Shown piece by piece: positions 1-25,333 of a stretch of DNA of 64,000 nucleotides. The translations under genes were made by a program, and so were the position numbers. The DNA is from Balanoglossus misakiensis. Its lineage: Eukaryota > Hemichordata. Every line of letters begins with the position of its first letter. Position 1 is the first letter of the stretch. The notes beneath the pieces were generated by a model. The model saw only the letters and a program-made list of their open reading frames with translations, was not told the origin of the DNA and made no database searches. The stretch lies in contig CM082578.2 in NCBI GenBank assembly GCA_040954595.2, positions 8,556,001 to 8,620,000 on the forward strand, read 5' to 3'.

Positions 1-3000
1 ATCAAAAAATGAAGAATTTTTGATGTTTCGGAAAGTCGAAAAATTGTCATTTTTTGACGATTTTCATGGGCTATAACCCATGATTTTTATCAAAAAATGA
101 AGAATTTTTGATGTTTCGGAAAGTCGAAAAATTGTCATTTTTTGACGATTTTCATGGGCTATAACCCATGATTTTTATCAAAAAATGAAGAATTTTTGAT
201 GTTTCGGAAAGTCGAAAAATTGTCATTTTTTGACGATTTTCATGAGCTATAACCCATGATTTTTATCAAAAAATGAAGAATTTTTGATGTTTCGGAAAGT
301 CGAAAAATTGTCATTTTTTGACGATTTTCATGGGCTATAACCCATGATTTTTATCAAAAAATGAAGAATTTTTGATGTTTCGGAAAGTCGAAAAATTGTC
401 ATTTTTTGACGATTTTCATGAGCTATAACCCATGATTTTTATCAAAAAATGAAGAATTTTTGATGTTTCGGAAAGTCGAAAAATTGTCATTTTTTGACGA
501 TTTTCATGAGCTATAACCCATGATTTTTATCGAAAAATGAAGAATTTTTGATGTTTCGGAAAGTCGAAAAATTGTCATTTTTTGACGATTTTCATGAGCT
601 ATAACCCATGATTTTTATCAAAAATTGAAGAATTTATGATGTTTCGGAAAGTCGAAAAATTGTCATTTTTTGACGATTTTCATGAGCTATAATCCATGAT
701 TTTTATCAAAAAATGGAGAATTTTTGATGTTTCGGAAAGTCGAAAAATTGTCATTTTTTGACGATTTTCATGAGCTATAACCCATGATTTTTATCAAAAA
801 ATGAAGAATTTTTAATGGTTCGGAAAGTCGAAAAATTGTCATTTTTTGACGATTTTCATGGGCTATAACCCATGATTTTTATCAAAAAATGAAGAATTTT
901 TGATGTTTCGGAAAGTCGAAAAATTGTCATTTTTTGACGATTTTCATGAGCTATAACCCATGATTTTTATCAAAAAATGAAGAATTTTTGATGTTTCGGA
1001 AAGTCGAAAAATTGTCATTTTTTGACGATTTTCATGAGCTATAATCCATGATTTTTATCAAAAAATGGAGAATTTTTGATGTTTCGGAAAGTCGAAAAAT
1101 TGTCATTTTTTGACGATTTTCATGAGCTATAACCCATGATTTTTATCAAAAAATGAAGAATTTTTGATGTTTCGGAAAGTCGAAAAATTGTCATTTTTTG
1201 ACGATTTTCATGAGCTATAACCCATGATTTTTATCAAAAAAATGAAGAATTTTTGATGTTTCGGAAAGTCGAAAAATTGTCATTTTTTGACGATTTTCAT
1301 GAGCTATAACCCATGATTTTTATCAAAAAATGAAGAATTTTTGATGTTTCGGAAAGTCGAAAAATTGTCATTTTTTGACGATTTTCATGAGCTATAACCC
1401 ATGATTTTTATCAAAAAATGAAGAATTTTTGATGTTTCGGAAAGTCGAAAAATTGTCATTTTTTGACGATTTTCATGAGCTATAACCCATGATTTTTATC
1501 AAAAAATGAAGAATTTTTGATGTTTCGGAAAGTCGAAAAATTGTCATTTTTTGACGATTTTCATGAGCTATAACCCATGATTTTTATCAAAAAATGAAGA
1601 ATTTTTGATGTTTCGGAAAGTCGAAAAATTGTCATTTTTTGACGATTTTCATGAGCTATAACCCATGATTTTTATCAAAAAATGAAGAATTTTTGATGTT
1701 TCGGAAAGTCGAAAAATTGTCATTTTTTGACGATTTTCATGAGCTATAACCCATGATTTTTTTCAAAAAATGAAGAATTTTTGATGTTTCGGAAAGTCGT
1801 AAAATTGTCATTTTTTGACGATTTTCATGAGCTATAACCCATGATTTTTATCAAAAAAATGAAGAATTTTTGATGTTTCGGAAAGTCGAAAAATTGTCAT
1901 TTTTTGACGATTTTCATGAGCTATAACCCATGATTTTTATCAAAAAATGAAGAATTTTAGATGTTTCGGAAAGTCGAAAAATTGTCATTTTTTGACGATT
2001 TTCATGAGCTATAACCCATGATTTTTATCAAAAAATGAAGAATTTTTGATGTTTCGGAAAGTCGAAAAATTGTCATTTTTTGACGATTTTCATGGGCTAT
2101 AACCCATGATTTTTATCAAAAAATGAAGAATTTTTGATGGTTCGGAAAGTCGAAAAATTGTCATTTTTTGACGATTTTCATGGGCTATAACCCATGATTT
2201 TTATCAAAAAATGAAGAATATTTGATGTTTCGGAAAGTCGAAAAATTGTCATTTTTTGACGATTTTCATGAGCTATAACCCATGATTTTTATCAAAAAAT
2301 GAAGAATTTTTGATGTTTCGGAAAGTCGAAAAATTGTCATTTTTTGACGATTTTCATGAGCTATAACCCATGATTTTTATCAAAAATGAAGAATTTTTAA
2401 TGGTTCGGAAAGTCGAAAAATTGTCATTTTTTGACGATTTTCATGGGCTATAACCCATGATTTTTATCAAAAAATGAAGAATTTTTGATGTTTCGGAAAG
2501 TCGAAAAATTGTCATTTTTTGACGATTTTCATGAGCTATAACCCATGATTTTTATCAAAAAAATGAAGAATTTTTGATGTTTCGGAAAGTCGAAAAATTG
2601 TCATTTTTTGACGATTTTCATGAGCTATAACCCATGATTTTTATCAAAAAATGAAGAATTTTTGATGTTTCGGAAAGTCGAAAAATTGTCATTTTTTGAC
2701 GATTTTCATGAGCTATAACCCATGATTTTTATCAAAAAATGAAGAATTTTTGATGTTTCGGAAAGTCGAAAAATTGTCATTTTTTGACGATTTTCATGAG
2801 CTATAACCCATGATTTTTATCAAAAAATGAAGAATTTTTGATGTTTCGGAAAGTCGAAAAATTGTCATTTTTTGACGATTTTCATGAGCTATAACCCATG
2901 ATTTTTATCAAAAAATGAAGAATTTTTGATGTTTCGGAAAGTCGAAAAATTGTCATTTTTTGACGATTTTCATGAGCTATAACCCATGATTTTTATCAAA

Positions 3001-6000
3001 AAATGAAGAATTTTTGATGTTTCGGAAAGTCGAAAAATTGTCATTTTTTGACGATTTTCATGAGCTATAACCCATGATTTTTATCAAAAAATGAAGAATT
3101 TTTGATGTTTCGGAAAGTCGAAAAATTGTCATTTTTTGACGATTTTCATGAGCTATAACCCATGATTTTTATCAAAAAATGAAGAATTTTTGATGTTTCG
3201 GAAAGTCGAAAAATTGTCATTGTTTGACGATTTTCATGAGCTATAACCCATGATTTTTATCAAAAAATGAAGAATTTTTGATGTTTCGGAAAGTCGAAAA
3301 ATTGTCATTTTTTGACGATTTTCATGAGCTATAACCCATGATTTTTATCAAAAAATGAAGAATTTTTGATGTTTCGGAAAGTCGAAAAATTGTCATTTTT
3401 TGACGATTTTCATGAGCTATAACCCATGATTTTTATCAAAAAATGAAGAATTTTTGATGTTTCGGAAAGTCGAAAAATTGTCATTTTTTGACGATTTTCA
3501 TGAGCTATAACCCATGATTTTTATCAAAAAATGAAGAATTTTTGATGTTTCGGAAAGTCGAAAAATTGTCATTTTTTGACGATTTTCATGAGCTATAACC
3601 CATGATTTTTATCAAAAAATGAAGAATTTTTGATGTTTCGGAAAGTCGAAAAAATTGTCATTTTTTGACGATTTTCATGAGCTATAACCCATGATTTTTA
3701 TCAAAAAATGAAGAATTTTTGATGTTTCGGAAAGTCGAAAAATTGTCATTTTTTGACGATTTTCATGAGCTATAACCCATGATTTTTATCAAAAAATGAA
3801 GAATTTTTGATGTTTCGGAAAGTCGAAAAATTGTCATTTTTTGACGATTTTCATGAGCTATAACCCATGATTTTTATCAAAAAATGAAGAATTTTTGATG
3901 TTTCGGAAAGTCGAAAAATTGTCATTTTTTGACGATTTTCATGAGCTATAACCCATGATTTTTATCAAAAAATGAAGAATTTTTGATGTTTCGGAAAGTC
4001 GAAAAATTGTCATTTTTTGACGATTTTCATGAGCTATAACCCATGATTTTTATCAAAAAATGAAGAATTTTTGATGTTTCGGAAAGTCGAAAAATTGTCA
4101 TTTTTTGACGATTTTCATGAGCTATAACCCATGATTTTTATCAAAAAATGAAGAATTTTTGATGTTTCGGAAAGTCGAAAAATTGTCATTTTTTGACGAT
4201 TTTCATGAGCTATAACCCATGATTTTTATCAAAAAATGAAGAATTTTTGATGTTTCGGAAAGTCGAAAAATTGTCATTTTTTGACGATTTTCATGAGCTA
4301 TAACCCATGATTTTTATCAAAAAATGAAGAATTGTTGATGTTTCGGAAAGTCGAAAAATTGTCATTTTTTGACGATTTTCATGAGCTATAACCCATGATT
4401 TTTATCAAAAAATGAAGAATTTTTGATGTTTCGGAAAGTCGAAAAATTGTCATTTTTTGACGATTTTCATGAGCTATAACCCATGATTTTTATCAAAAAA
4501 TGAAGAATTTTTGATGTTTCGGAAAGTCGAAAAATTGTCATTTTTTGACGATTTTCATGAGCTATAACCCATGATTTTTATCAAAAAATGAAGAAATTTT
4601 GATGTTTCGGAAAGTCGAAAAATTGTCATTTTTTGACGATTTTCATGAGCTATAACCCATGATTTTTATCAAAAAATGAAGAATTTTTGATGTTTCGGAA
4701 AGTCGAAAAATTGTCATTTTTTGACGATTTTCATGAGCTATAACCCATGATTTTTATCAAAAAATGAAGAATTGTTGATGTTTCGGAAAGTCGAAAAATT
4801 GTCATTTTTTGACGATTTTCATGAGCTATAACCCATGATTTTTATCAAAAAATGAAGAATTTTTGATGTTTCGGAAAGTCGAAAAATTGTCATTTTTTGA
4901 CGATTTTCATGAGCTATAACCCATGATTTTTATCAAAAAATGAAGAATTTTTGATGTTTCGGAAAGTCGAAAAATTGTCATTTTTTGACGATTTTCATGA
5001 GCTATAACCCATGATTTTTATCAAAAAATGAAGAATTTTTGATGTTTCGGAAAGTCGAAAAATTGTCATTTTTTGACGATTTTCATGAGCTATAACCCAT
5101 GATTTTTATCAAAAAATGAAGAATTTTTGATGTTTCGGAAAGTCGAAAAATTGTCATTGTTTGACGATTTTCATGAGCTATAACCCATGATTTTTATCAA
5201 AAAATGAAGAATTTTTGATGTTTCGGAAAGTCGAAAAATTGTCATTTTTTGACGATTTTCATGAGCTATAACCCATGATTTTTATCAAAAAATGAAGAAT
5301 TTTTGATGTTTCGGAAAGTCGAAAAATTGTCATTTTTTGACGATTTTCATGAGCTATAACCCATGATTTTTATCAAAAAATGAAGAATTTTTGATGTTTC
5401 GGAAAGTCGAAAAATTGTCATTTTTTGACGTTTTTCATGAGCTATAACCCATGATTTTTATCAAAAAATGAAGAATTTTTGATGTTTCGGAAAGTCGAAA
5501 AATTGTCATTTTTTGACGATTTTCATGAGCTATAACCCATGATTTTTATCAAAAAATGAAGAATTTTTGATGTTTCGGAAAGTCGAAAAATTGTCATTTT
5601 TTGACGATTTTCATGAGCTATAACCCATGATTTTTATCAAAAAATGAAGAATTTTTGATGTTTCGGAAAGTCGAAAAATTGTCATTTTTTGACGATTTTC
5701 ATGAGCTATAACCCATGATTTTTATCAAAAAATGAAGAATTGTTGATGTTTCGGAAAGTCGAAAAATTGTCATTTTTTGACGATTTTCATGAGCTATAAC
5801 CCATGATTTTTATCAAAAAATGAAGAATTGTTGATGTTTCGGAAAGTCGAATGATTGTCATTTTTTGACGATTTTCATGAGCTATAACCCATGATTTTTA
5901 TCAAAAAATGAAGAATTGTTGATGTTTCGGAAAGTCGAAAAATTGTCATTTTTTGACGATTTTCATGAGCTATAACCCATGATTTTTATCAAAAAATGAA

Positions 6001-6736
6001 GAATTTTTGATGTTTCGGAAAGTCGAAAAATTGTCATTTTTTGACGATTTTCATGGGCTATAACCCATGATTTTTATCAAAAAAATGAAGAATTTTTGAT
6101 GTTTCGGAAAGTCGAAAAATTGTCATTTTTGACGATTTTCATGGGCTATAACCCATGATTTTTATCAAAAAATGAAGAATTTTTGATGTTTCGGAAAGTC
6201 GAAAAATTGTCATTTTTTGACGATTTTCATGGGCTATAACCCATGATTTTTATCAAAAAATGAAGAATTTTTGATGTTTCGGAAAGTCGAAAAATTGTCA
6301 TTTTTGACGATTTTCATGAGCTATAACCCATGATTTTTATCAAAAAATGAAGAATTTTTGATGTTTCGGAAAGTCGAAAAATTGTCATTTTTTGACGATT
6401 TTCATGGGCTATAACCCATGATTTTTATCAAAAAATGAAGAATTTTTGATGTTTCGGAAAGTCGAAAAATTGTCATTTTTTGACGATTTTCATGAGCTAT
6501 AACCATGATTTTTTATCAAAAATGGATAATTTGTGAAAAAATTTAAAGTCGAAAAATTGTCATATTTTGATGATTTTCATGAGCTATAACCCATGATTTT
6601 TATTAAAAAATGAAGAATTTTTGATGTTTCGGAAAGTCGAAAAATTGTCATATTTTGATGATTTTCATGAGCTATAACCCATGATTTTATATCAAAAATA
6701 AATAATTTTTGAAAAATTTTAAAGTCGAAAAATTGT
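1..6736 (+). repeat. 88-bp AT-rich satellite array, about 76 copies
   Basis: Near-identical head-to-tail units repeat every 88 bp from the first base of the window, so the array continues to the left. Landmarks in each unit are TGATGTTTCGGAAAGTCG, TTGTCATTTTTTGACG and CTATAACCCATG. Most copies differ by only 0-3 changes (1-bp A-run indels, single substitutions). The most altered copies are at the right end (about 6500-6736). Each unit contains three consecutive short dyads: ATCAAAAA/TTTTTGAT, GTCGAAAAA/TTTTTTGAC and CATGGG/CCCATG (CATGAG in most interior copies). No open reading frame runs through it. Such homogeneity implies recent unequal exchange or gene conversion; a heterochromatic role is inference. 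Confidence 0.98.
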
Positions 6737-6995
6737 TGATGAATATGTCATATTTTGACATTTTTCATGGGTTATAGCTCATGAAAATTTAAAAAAAATG
6801 AAAAATTCTCGACTTTCCGAACATTGATGAATATGTCATATTTGGACATTTTTCATGAGTTATAGCTCATGAAAATTATCAAAAAATGACATATTTTCAA
6901 CTTTCCGAGTATTGATGAATATGTCATATTTGGACATTTTTCATGGGTTAAATTTCATGAAAATTGTCAAAAAATTACAAATTCTCGACTTACCT
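6737..6995 (-). repeat. Diverged satellite copies in inverted orientation
   Basis: After about 6737 the same 88-bp unit is present as its reverse complement. CATGGGTTATAGCTCATG at 6766, CATGAGTTATAGCTCATG at 6854 and CATGGGTTAAATTTCATG at 6942 keep the 88-bp spacing, and TCGACTTTCCGA replaces TCGGAAAGTCGA. About three degraded units are visible before unique sequence begins near 6995. Confidence 0.85.
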
Positions 6996-8040
6996 CCATG
7001 TTATCCTGCAATTGGTCGATTTAATTTGCATTTCGCCAAATTGTGTTCCGGCTAGATTTTTTTGCCTACTCAGACAATTTCTGATCTGCATTTTTGACAG
7101 GAAATGGATATGATGTTTGTGGTATGAAATGTTTTAATATCAATGCATTAATTAATTTTAGATTTACTTCATGCTATCTCACTGTGATTCCGCCGATTTC
7201 GCCTAAAATGGCGGCGTTTGAGTACTAAATGGCTCTGATGAAGTGTCACGGTATTGTGCCTTTCAAGCCCAAAACGTACAGAACCTAATACGCGTTTGAT
7301 GTTTGTTGGTTACAAACAACACACAAATACTGAGCTATATTTTAGATAGATCGCTTGTCACTGAATTCTCAGGGAATGTCGATTCAGAGAAAATGTCGGG
7401 GAACCCCTTTCAGTAATCACTGAACTTGCTGCTGCAGTAGTGATGAAATATTATGGCGCCCTCTGCGACTTACACCAAACTTTGACCCCCCCCCCCCCCC
7501 CCCTCCCTCAGCCTCCCGTCACTTCCTATTGAAATCACTAATAAGGATTAGGAGCTCAGACACTTGGATGCATTGGGGAGGGCGCTGATTAACTATCAAG
7601 TCAGGAATTTTTTTATTTTTTAGGTGGCGTTCATACTGTTGTATTGCTATATCTTAACGTTGGAGGACATGGAAGGCAAAAATTTTAGCAAATTTAGAAA
7701 ACAAGTAAAACTTCCATCTTTGTACATGTCAATCTATAATGGCTGCAAACCTGACGCTTTTCGAGTTTCAATGGGACAACAGAGTTTGCTACAAATTAAC
7801 GGTCCGGCCTTTTACCTTACCCGTTTCAACTTGTATTTCAACATCAAGGCAGTGTTGGGGTAATAAAATGATACAGACACAAGTTTTTCATTTTATTCGA
7901 GTTCATTGAAAATTTTAATTATTTTGAAACAATAAACAAAAGAGGATACATGTATACAGTATTATCTGTATACTTACAATATGAAAAATGAGCAAGTACA
8001 TTATTTCTGTGAAGAACGGAAAACAAAGGAGTTGTAATTT
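6996..8040. other. Unique non-coding stretch with a poly-C run
   Basis: No conserved gene is recognisable. There is an 18-bp C run at 7486-7503 and a GCGCCCTCTGCG motif near 7456. A 79-codon open frame at 7624-7863 follows a pyrimidine-rich TTTTTTAG and runs into TAATAAAATG, which could be a terminal exon with an immediate poly(A) signal. Its sequence is unfamiliar and it may be chance. AAAATGGCGGC near 7206 resembles a YY1-type initiator. Confidence 0.5.
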
Positions 8041-8116
8041 ACACAATCATGCCAAATTTTCCAAGAAACTTATGAACCATAACATAGCATCCGCTTGGTA
8101 AACAATCGAAATATTA

Positions 8117-10390
8117 TTGTCATTAGATGTTAGATGGTCATTGCAGACTGCCAGTAACATACAGCTGAATCGCGGAAAATGGACACTTCGTCCTAAGCTT
8201 GGTTGTCGGATACCCATCTGGTCTTTGTATCTGCAAAACAAGCAATGTCGAAATGAATGTATAATATACATGGACATGAAACAAAGCATGATCACCACTG
8301 CACGCCAATTGTTGTTCATTCGCAGATGGTACACAACTCTTACCTTCCCACCACCATGCAGTAATCTCTGGACATCAATCACACAGGCTGGCAATCATCT
8401 TAGTATCATCTATGGGATCCCTGGAATAAATGAAAATTATGTAAATGGAATGTCTCCTACAAAGATGGCGAACATGTTTGTGCCATAACAAAATGGCCAC
8501 CCTTTGAATCCAGTAGTCGGGTCGGTTTTAAAACATTGAATTGACATCCACGTATAATACCGGGTCCATATTGTTACATGCAGGTTTGTGCAAAATCAGT
8601 TCGCTTGACTGTGAAACGGCACCAGTCAATCGAGAAAAAAAATCTTCAAAATGGCCACCATGAAAAGAGGGGCTTTGATGTCTATATCGCTTGCCATTCA
8701 ACAGCCATTCAACATACTGCCCTTTCCGCACCCAGCTATACTGCTGCATGGCAAAATTAACCAGTCACTTAGGCCCCAGCTTGGTTGATGAATTCCATTA
8801 CGAGTTGATCTCGTCTCTGGATCTGCAAAACAAGGAAATGATCACGTTAATGTCTGTAATGTTCATGATCGTTCAGCCATGGAACACACCTGCCCTTACC
8901 TCACCCAGCTATACCACTGCATGGCGAAAAAAACTCTGGTCTCTGCATCTGCAAAACAAGCAAATGAAATATTAACAACTGAAACATATGATTTGCTACC
9001 CCTGTTAAGCAAACGTGAAAATGAAAAAAAACGAATGCCAATGTACTAGTATATTTTGTAATTTTATTGAAAAATGACGAACGACTACAAATCTCAAGAC
9101 ATAACTATATACGCACGCGTGAAGATGATCGTTACGGAAATAAACAACTCAGTTTAATCAGTGTACGCATGTTTTTAATTTTTTTTATTCAAAAATGACG
9201 AAAGATCACAAATCTCAAAACAGTTGTATTAACAATATACGCAAGCTCGTAGATGATCGTTACGGAAATAAACAACTCAGTTTAATCAGTGTATGCACGT
9301 TTTTAATTTTTTTTATTCAAAAATGACGTAAGATCACAAATCTCAAAACAGTTGTATTAACTATATACGCACGCGCGCAGATGATCGTTACGGAAATAAA
9401 CAACTCAGTTTAATCAGTGTATGCACGTTTTTATTTTTTTTTATTCAAAAATGACGAAAGATCACAAATCTCAAAACAGTTGTATTAACAATATACGCAA
9501 GCTCGTAGATGATCGTTACGGAAATAAACAACTCAGTTTAATCAGTGTATGCACGTTTTTAATTTTTTTTATTCAAAAATGACGTAAGATCACAAATCTC
9601 AACACAGTTGTATTAACAATATACGCAAGCTCGTAGATGATCGTTACGGAAATAAACAACTCAGTTTAATCAGTGTATGCATGTTTTTAATATTGTTTAT
9701 TGAAAACTGATGAAAGATAACAAATCTGAAAAAACGCGTATTAATTATATTAAACCAACGGTCTAAGGGATGGGACCCACCCGCACCGGGGATTTTATTT
9801 ATGTCTATATAACTTACTTGTTATGAAACTTCATATCATCCTCTGGTCTTCATTCAGCCATGGAACATACAAACGCTCACCTCATTGTAGGCTAGTTGCA
9901 TGGCCCAAATATACCGTACAACTTACCGTGACTCACACATGCACACACACTCACAACAACGAGCACCTTTCGAAGCATTCAAAGCCGATGAACTTGTTGG
10001 TGCCGTAACAAAAATGACCCATGCACCGAGCATGTAGTCATGTTGGTTTTCAAACTGTAATGACATCCACATATGGCATCCGTATTGTCGCATTCTTCAG
10101 ATTTGTGCAAAATCGGTTCGCTGAACTGGCTACCGGCACCAGTCAGAATCGTAGAAAGTTCTTAAAAATTGCCAAAAAAAATTGGCTGATACCGCTTACT
10201 TTGACATCATGCTTGTAACATCATAGCATCAACGCGGAACGTACTGCATCGGTTCATCCCGGCCTTCGATCTGCAAAATGAGGAAACAAATTGAATGTCT
10301 ATCCATGAACACGAAACCAAATATCAACCGTGATAACCGTACGCTAAACTGTTGTTCATTCGCATATTGTACATTATACACGACGACAAT
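8117..10390 (-). repeat. Duplicated family of exon-like modules, minus strand
   Basis: On the minus strand, four segments begin after a shared acceptor of the form TTGTTTTGCAG or CATTTTGCAG followed by AT: exon-like ends at 8230, 8822, 8948 and 10270. The first codons align (IQRPD, IQRRD, MQRPE, IEGRD), but three of the four stop within 13-30 codons. A further acceptor/donor-bounded piece is 8344-8420 (GTAAGA donor), and 8900-8948 has a GTAAGG donor. Longer blocks are also duplicated: about 8466-8670 resembles 9984-10190, and the CAGCCATGGAACA block at 8874-8935 resembles 8703-8757 and 9851-9905. This looks like a decayed or non-coding gene with tandemly copied exons. No protein family is recognised. 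Confidence 0.5.
9057..9750. repeat. 128-bp tandem repeat, about five copies
   Basis: The marker GTTACGGAAATAAACAACTC recurs at 9131, 9259, 9387, 9515 and 9643, exactly 128 bp apart. Each unit also has AATGACGNAAGATCACAAAT and ATATACGCAAGCTCG. The outer copies are more diverged. It sits inside the duplicated exon-like region and has no open frame. Confidence 0.95.
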
Positions 10391-10994
10391 ATATGTTTAG
10401 GGCTTCGTTGACAGACAAGTAGCCCAAAACCCCAGAATGGCACTATGTACATTTCCATATTTCCAAGTTTAGGCCTACAGCCAAGCGGAACATTTTAAAC
10501 TCCGACAAAAAAAATATTTCTTTTTTGGCAACGACTGCACGGACACACAAAAATAACTGTTCCCAATAAATCGTTTCAAAGCTGTTTTTGCCATTGTCTG
10601 GTAGTGTAATACAAATTGTGCATTCGCCCACACTCGAAAACATGCTGACTACACGTGAACCTGCCGTCAATTCATCGAACCCGCTACCAATTCATCGTGG
10701 CCCCCTCCCCTCTCCCGAAAAAATACCTTGTATTTTATGTAAAAAAATAACTGCCGCCCACCAGTAGAGCTATAACACCGACATGTCTCAAGTTGAGTAA
10801 CGCGAAAGGGTGGAATTTGTGAATTAAAACGCAGGGAAGCTCTGACTCGAGCTGTCTGACGGTGACACATGAAATTTTCAATTCTGCAGTGGTGTAAACG
10901 TCTGGCTTTTTAGTTGTCCGTAACTCGCCACAGAAAAACCCATGTTTCTGGTCAAAAATTGAGTAAATGTGTCTACTTCTGTTACTTTACTTAC

Positions 10995-11162
10995 CGCTGT
11001 CGTCATGAAAACTATCGGGTGGAGAAACTCTGTTTTGGGGTAGAGTTCTCCGCATCTTCGCGTAGTCCGTGCACCAGCGTGGCCGTCTGACTCTCTTATG
11101 GAAATGCTCGGAAGGCTAGACGGAAATTTCCAAGTGGAGATGGCACAGGTGGCTACAACCAA
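10995..11162 (-). other. Candidate first coding exon of a minus-strand gene
   Basis: Read on the minus strand, an ATG at 11162 opens a frame of exactly 56 codons that ends in front of a strong GTAAGT donor (complement at 10989-10994), phase 0. The peptide (starts MVVATCAIST) is not recognised. The exon-like segment ending at 10270 (minus) is also entered in phase 0 and would add IEGRDEPMQYVPR before a stop, giving a 69-aa product. Coding status is uncertain; it could be the 5' exon of a long non-coding RNA that includes the module array at 8117-10390. Confidence 0.3.
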
Positions 11163-11201
11163 TCAACAACGAAAACTTTGCTCTGACGCGTCTCAAGTCA
11201 C

Positions 11202-11211
11202 GTCACGTGAC
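11202..11211. promoter_or_regulatory. GTCACGTGAC palindrome (E-box/CLEAR type)
   Basis: A perfect 10-bp palindrome with a CACGTG core lies 40 bp upstream of the candidate minus-strand exon ending at 11162 and is preceded by a CRE-like GTCACGTC. GTCACGTGAC is the consensus for USF/TFE-type bHLH-Zip factors. Use in this genome is inferred only. Confidence 0.4.
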
Positions 11212-12013
11212 CCGCATCAAAAGTGCTAACACAGTTACGTAACTGTTGGAATTTCGGATTACTATTTTTGTCGTAGTTGGCCAGCCTGAGACATTTTGAA
11301 CATCAAACGATTCCACATTCGAAAGTTTACCATGCGCTTTGAAATGTTGGAGTAGGGGAAAATCGACTGAACATCACCGCCTGATTTCTTTACTATCAAT
11401 CACATGATCTGGCCATGTGAACCACGGCGTTGTCATTTCCAGGTGACGGGCAAACAATATTTCGGCATCTGTCCAGTAAAAGTTTTTCCAAGCATGTTTT
11501 ACGTCAGAACTACCACACACGTAACGTGTATCAGCCTCATAGCATTTCGTCTACACAATCTTTGTCTGCACCACGTTGCTGAAGTTGCCCGGCCGTCTGC
11601 AGCTGGACATTTGAATGACAACGTAACTGGGCCTGAACATTAAATAAATAAAACATAATTTTGACCAGAACGGGCCCCCGTATTTATTGTCAGCATTGTT
11701 AATGTTATCGTGCAAAATATGAATTCAAGTCCGAACAAGAATTCATTTGTCGTTATACTATGTTGACAAGTGGAGTATTTGGTAAATTAGCATGTTGTTT
11801 GAAGTAGAACAAGAAATTGCATTTTAAACACAAAAGAAAAATCTCAAATCACCACATGTAACACTCGCACGTATCTTTCTACGCGAGGTTTACTCAATGG
11901 CATTGTTACACCACAGTTACCCCAACCACCACAGTTTTTAAGCTACCCTTAATTCCCGTGACCCGACGTCACCCTAAGCACACGAAAAAGGGGGCGTTCC
12001 TATACGAAGTAGT

Positions 12014-12021
12014 TATCGATA
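12014..12021. promoter_or_regulatory. TATCGATA element upstream of the SUR gene
   Basis: The DRE-type octamer TATCGATA lies about 100 bp before the favoured SUR start codon and follows a GGGGGCG box near 11990. Both are common in TATA-less animal promoters. No TATA box is evident, and the transcription start is not determined. Confidence 0.25.
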
Positions 12022-12120
12022 GGAAAAGTACGCATGCCCTGTTGTCAACTCGCTTTCAGAGTAGGACCAGGACTGGTACTTCGCCAGTCAGGCCAATCGA
12101 TCATTTACACGGAAACAGTC

Positions 12121-25333
<13,213 letters not shown>

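Noticed and set aside
1-6736. CRISPR-like array of direct repeats
   Set aside because: The units are contiguous with no unique spacers and the window is clearly eukaryotic, so this is satellite DNA.
7624-7863. 79-aa open frame as a gene
   Set aside because: It matches no family I recognise and has no supporting upstream exon; noted only as a possible terminal exon.
8047-8488. Overlapping 115-aa and 123-aa frames on opposite strands
   Set aside because: Both cross the exon-like module boundaries and neither has recognisable domain content; chance open frames in duplicated DNA.
12034-12120. Upstream in-frame start for the SUR protein
   Set aside because: It would add 29 residues before the point where SUR proteins normally begin (around the FCG motif); kept as an alternative but not preferred.
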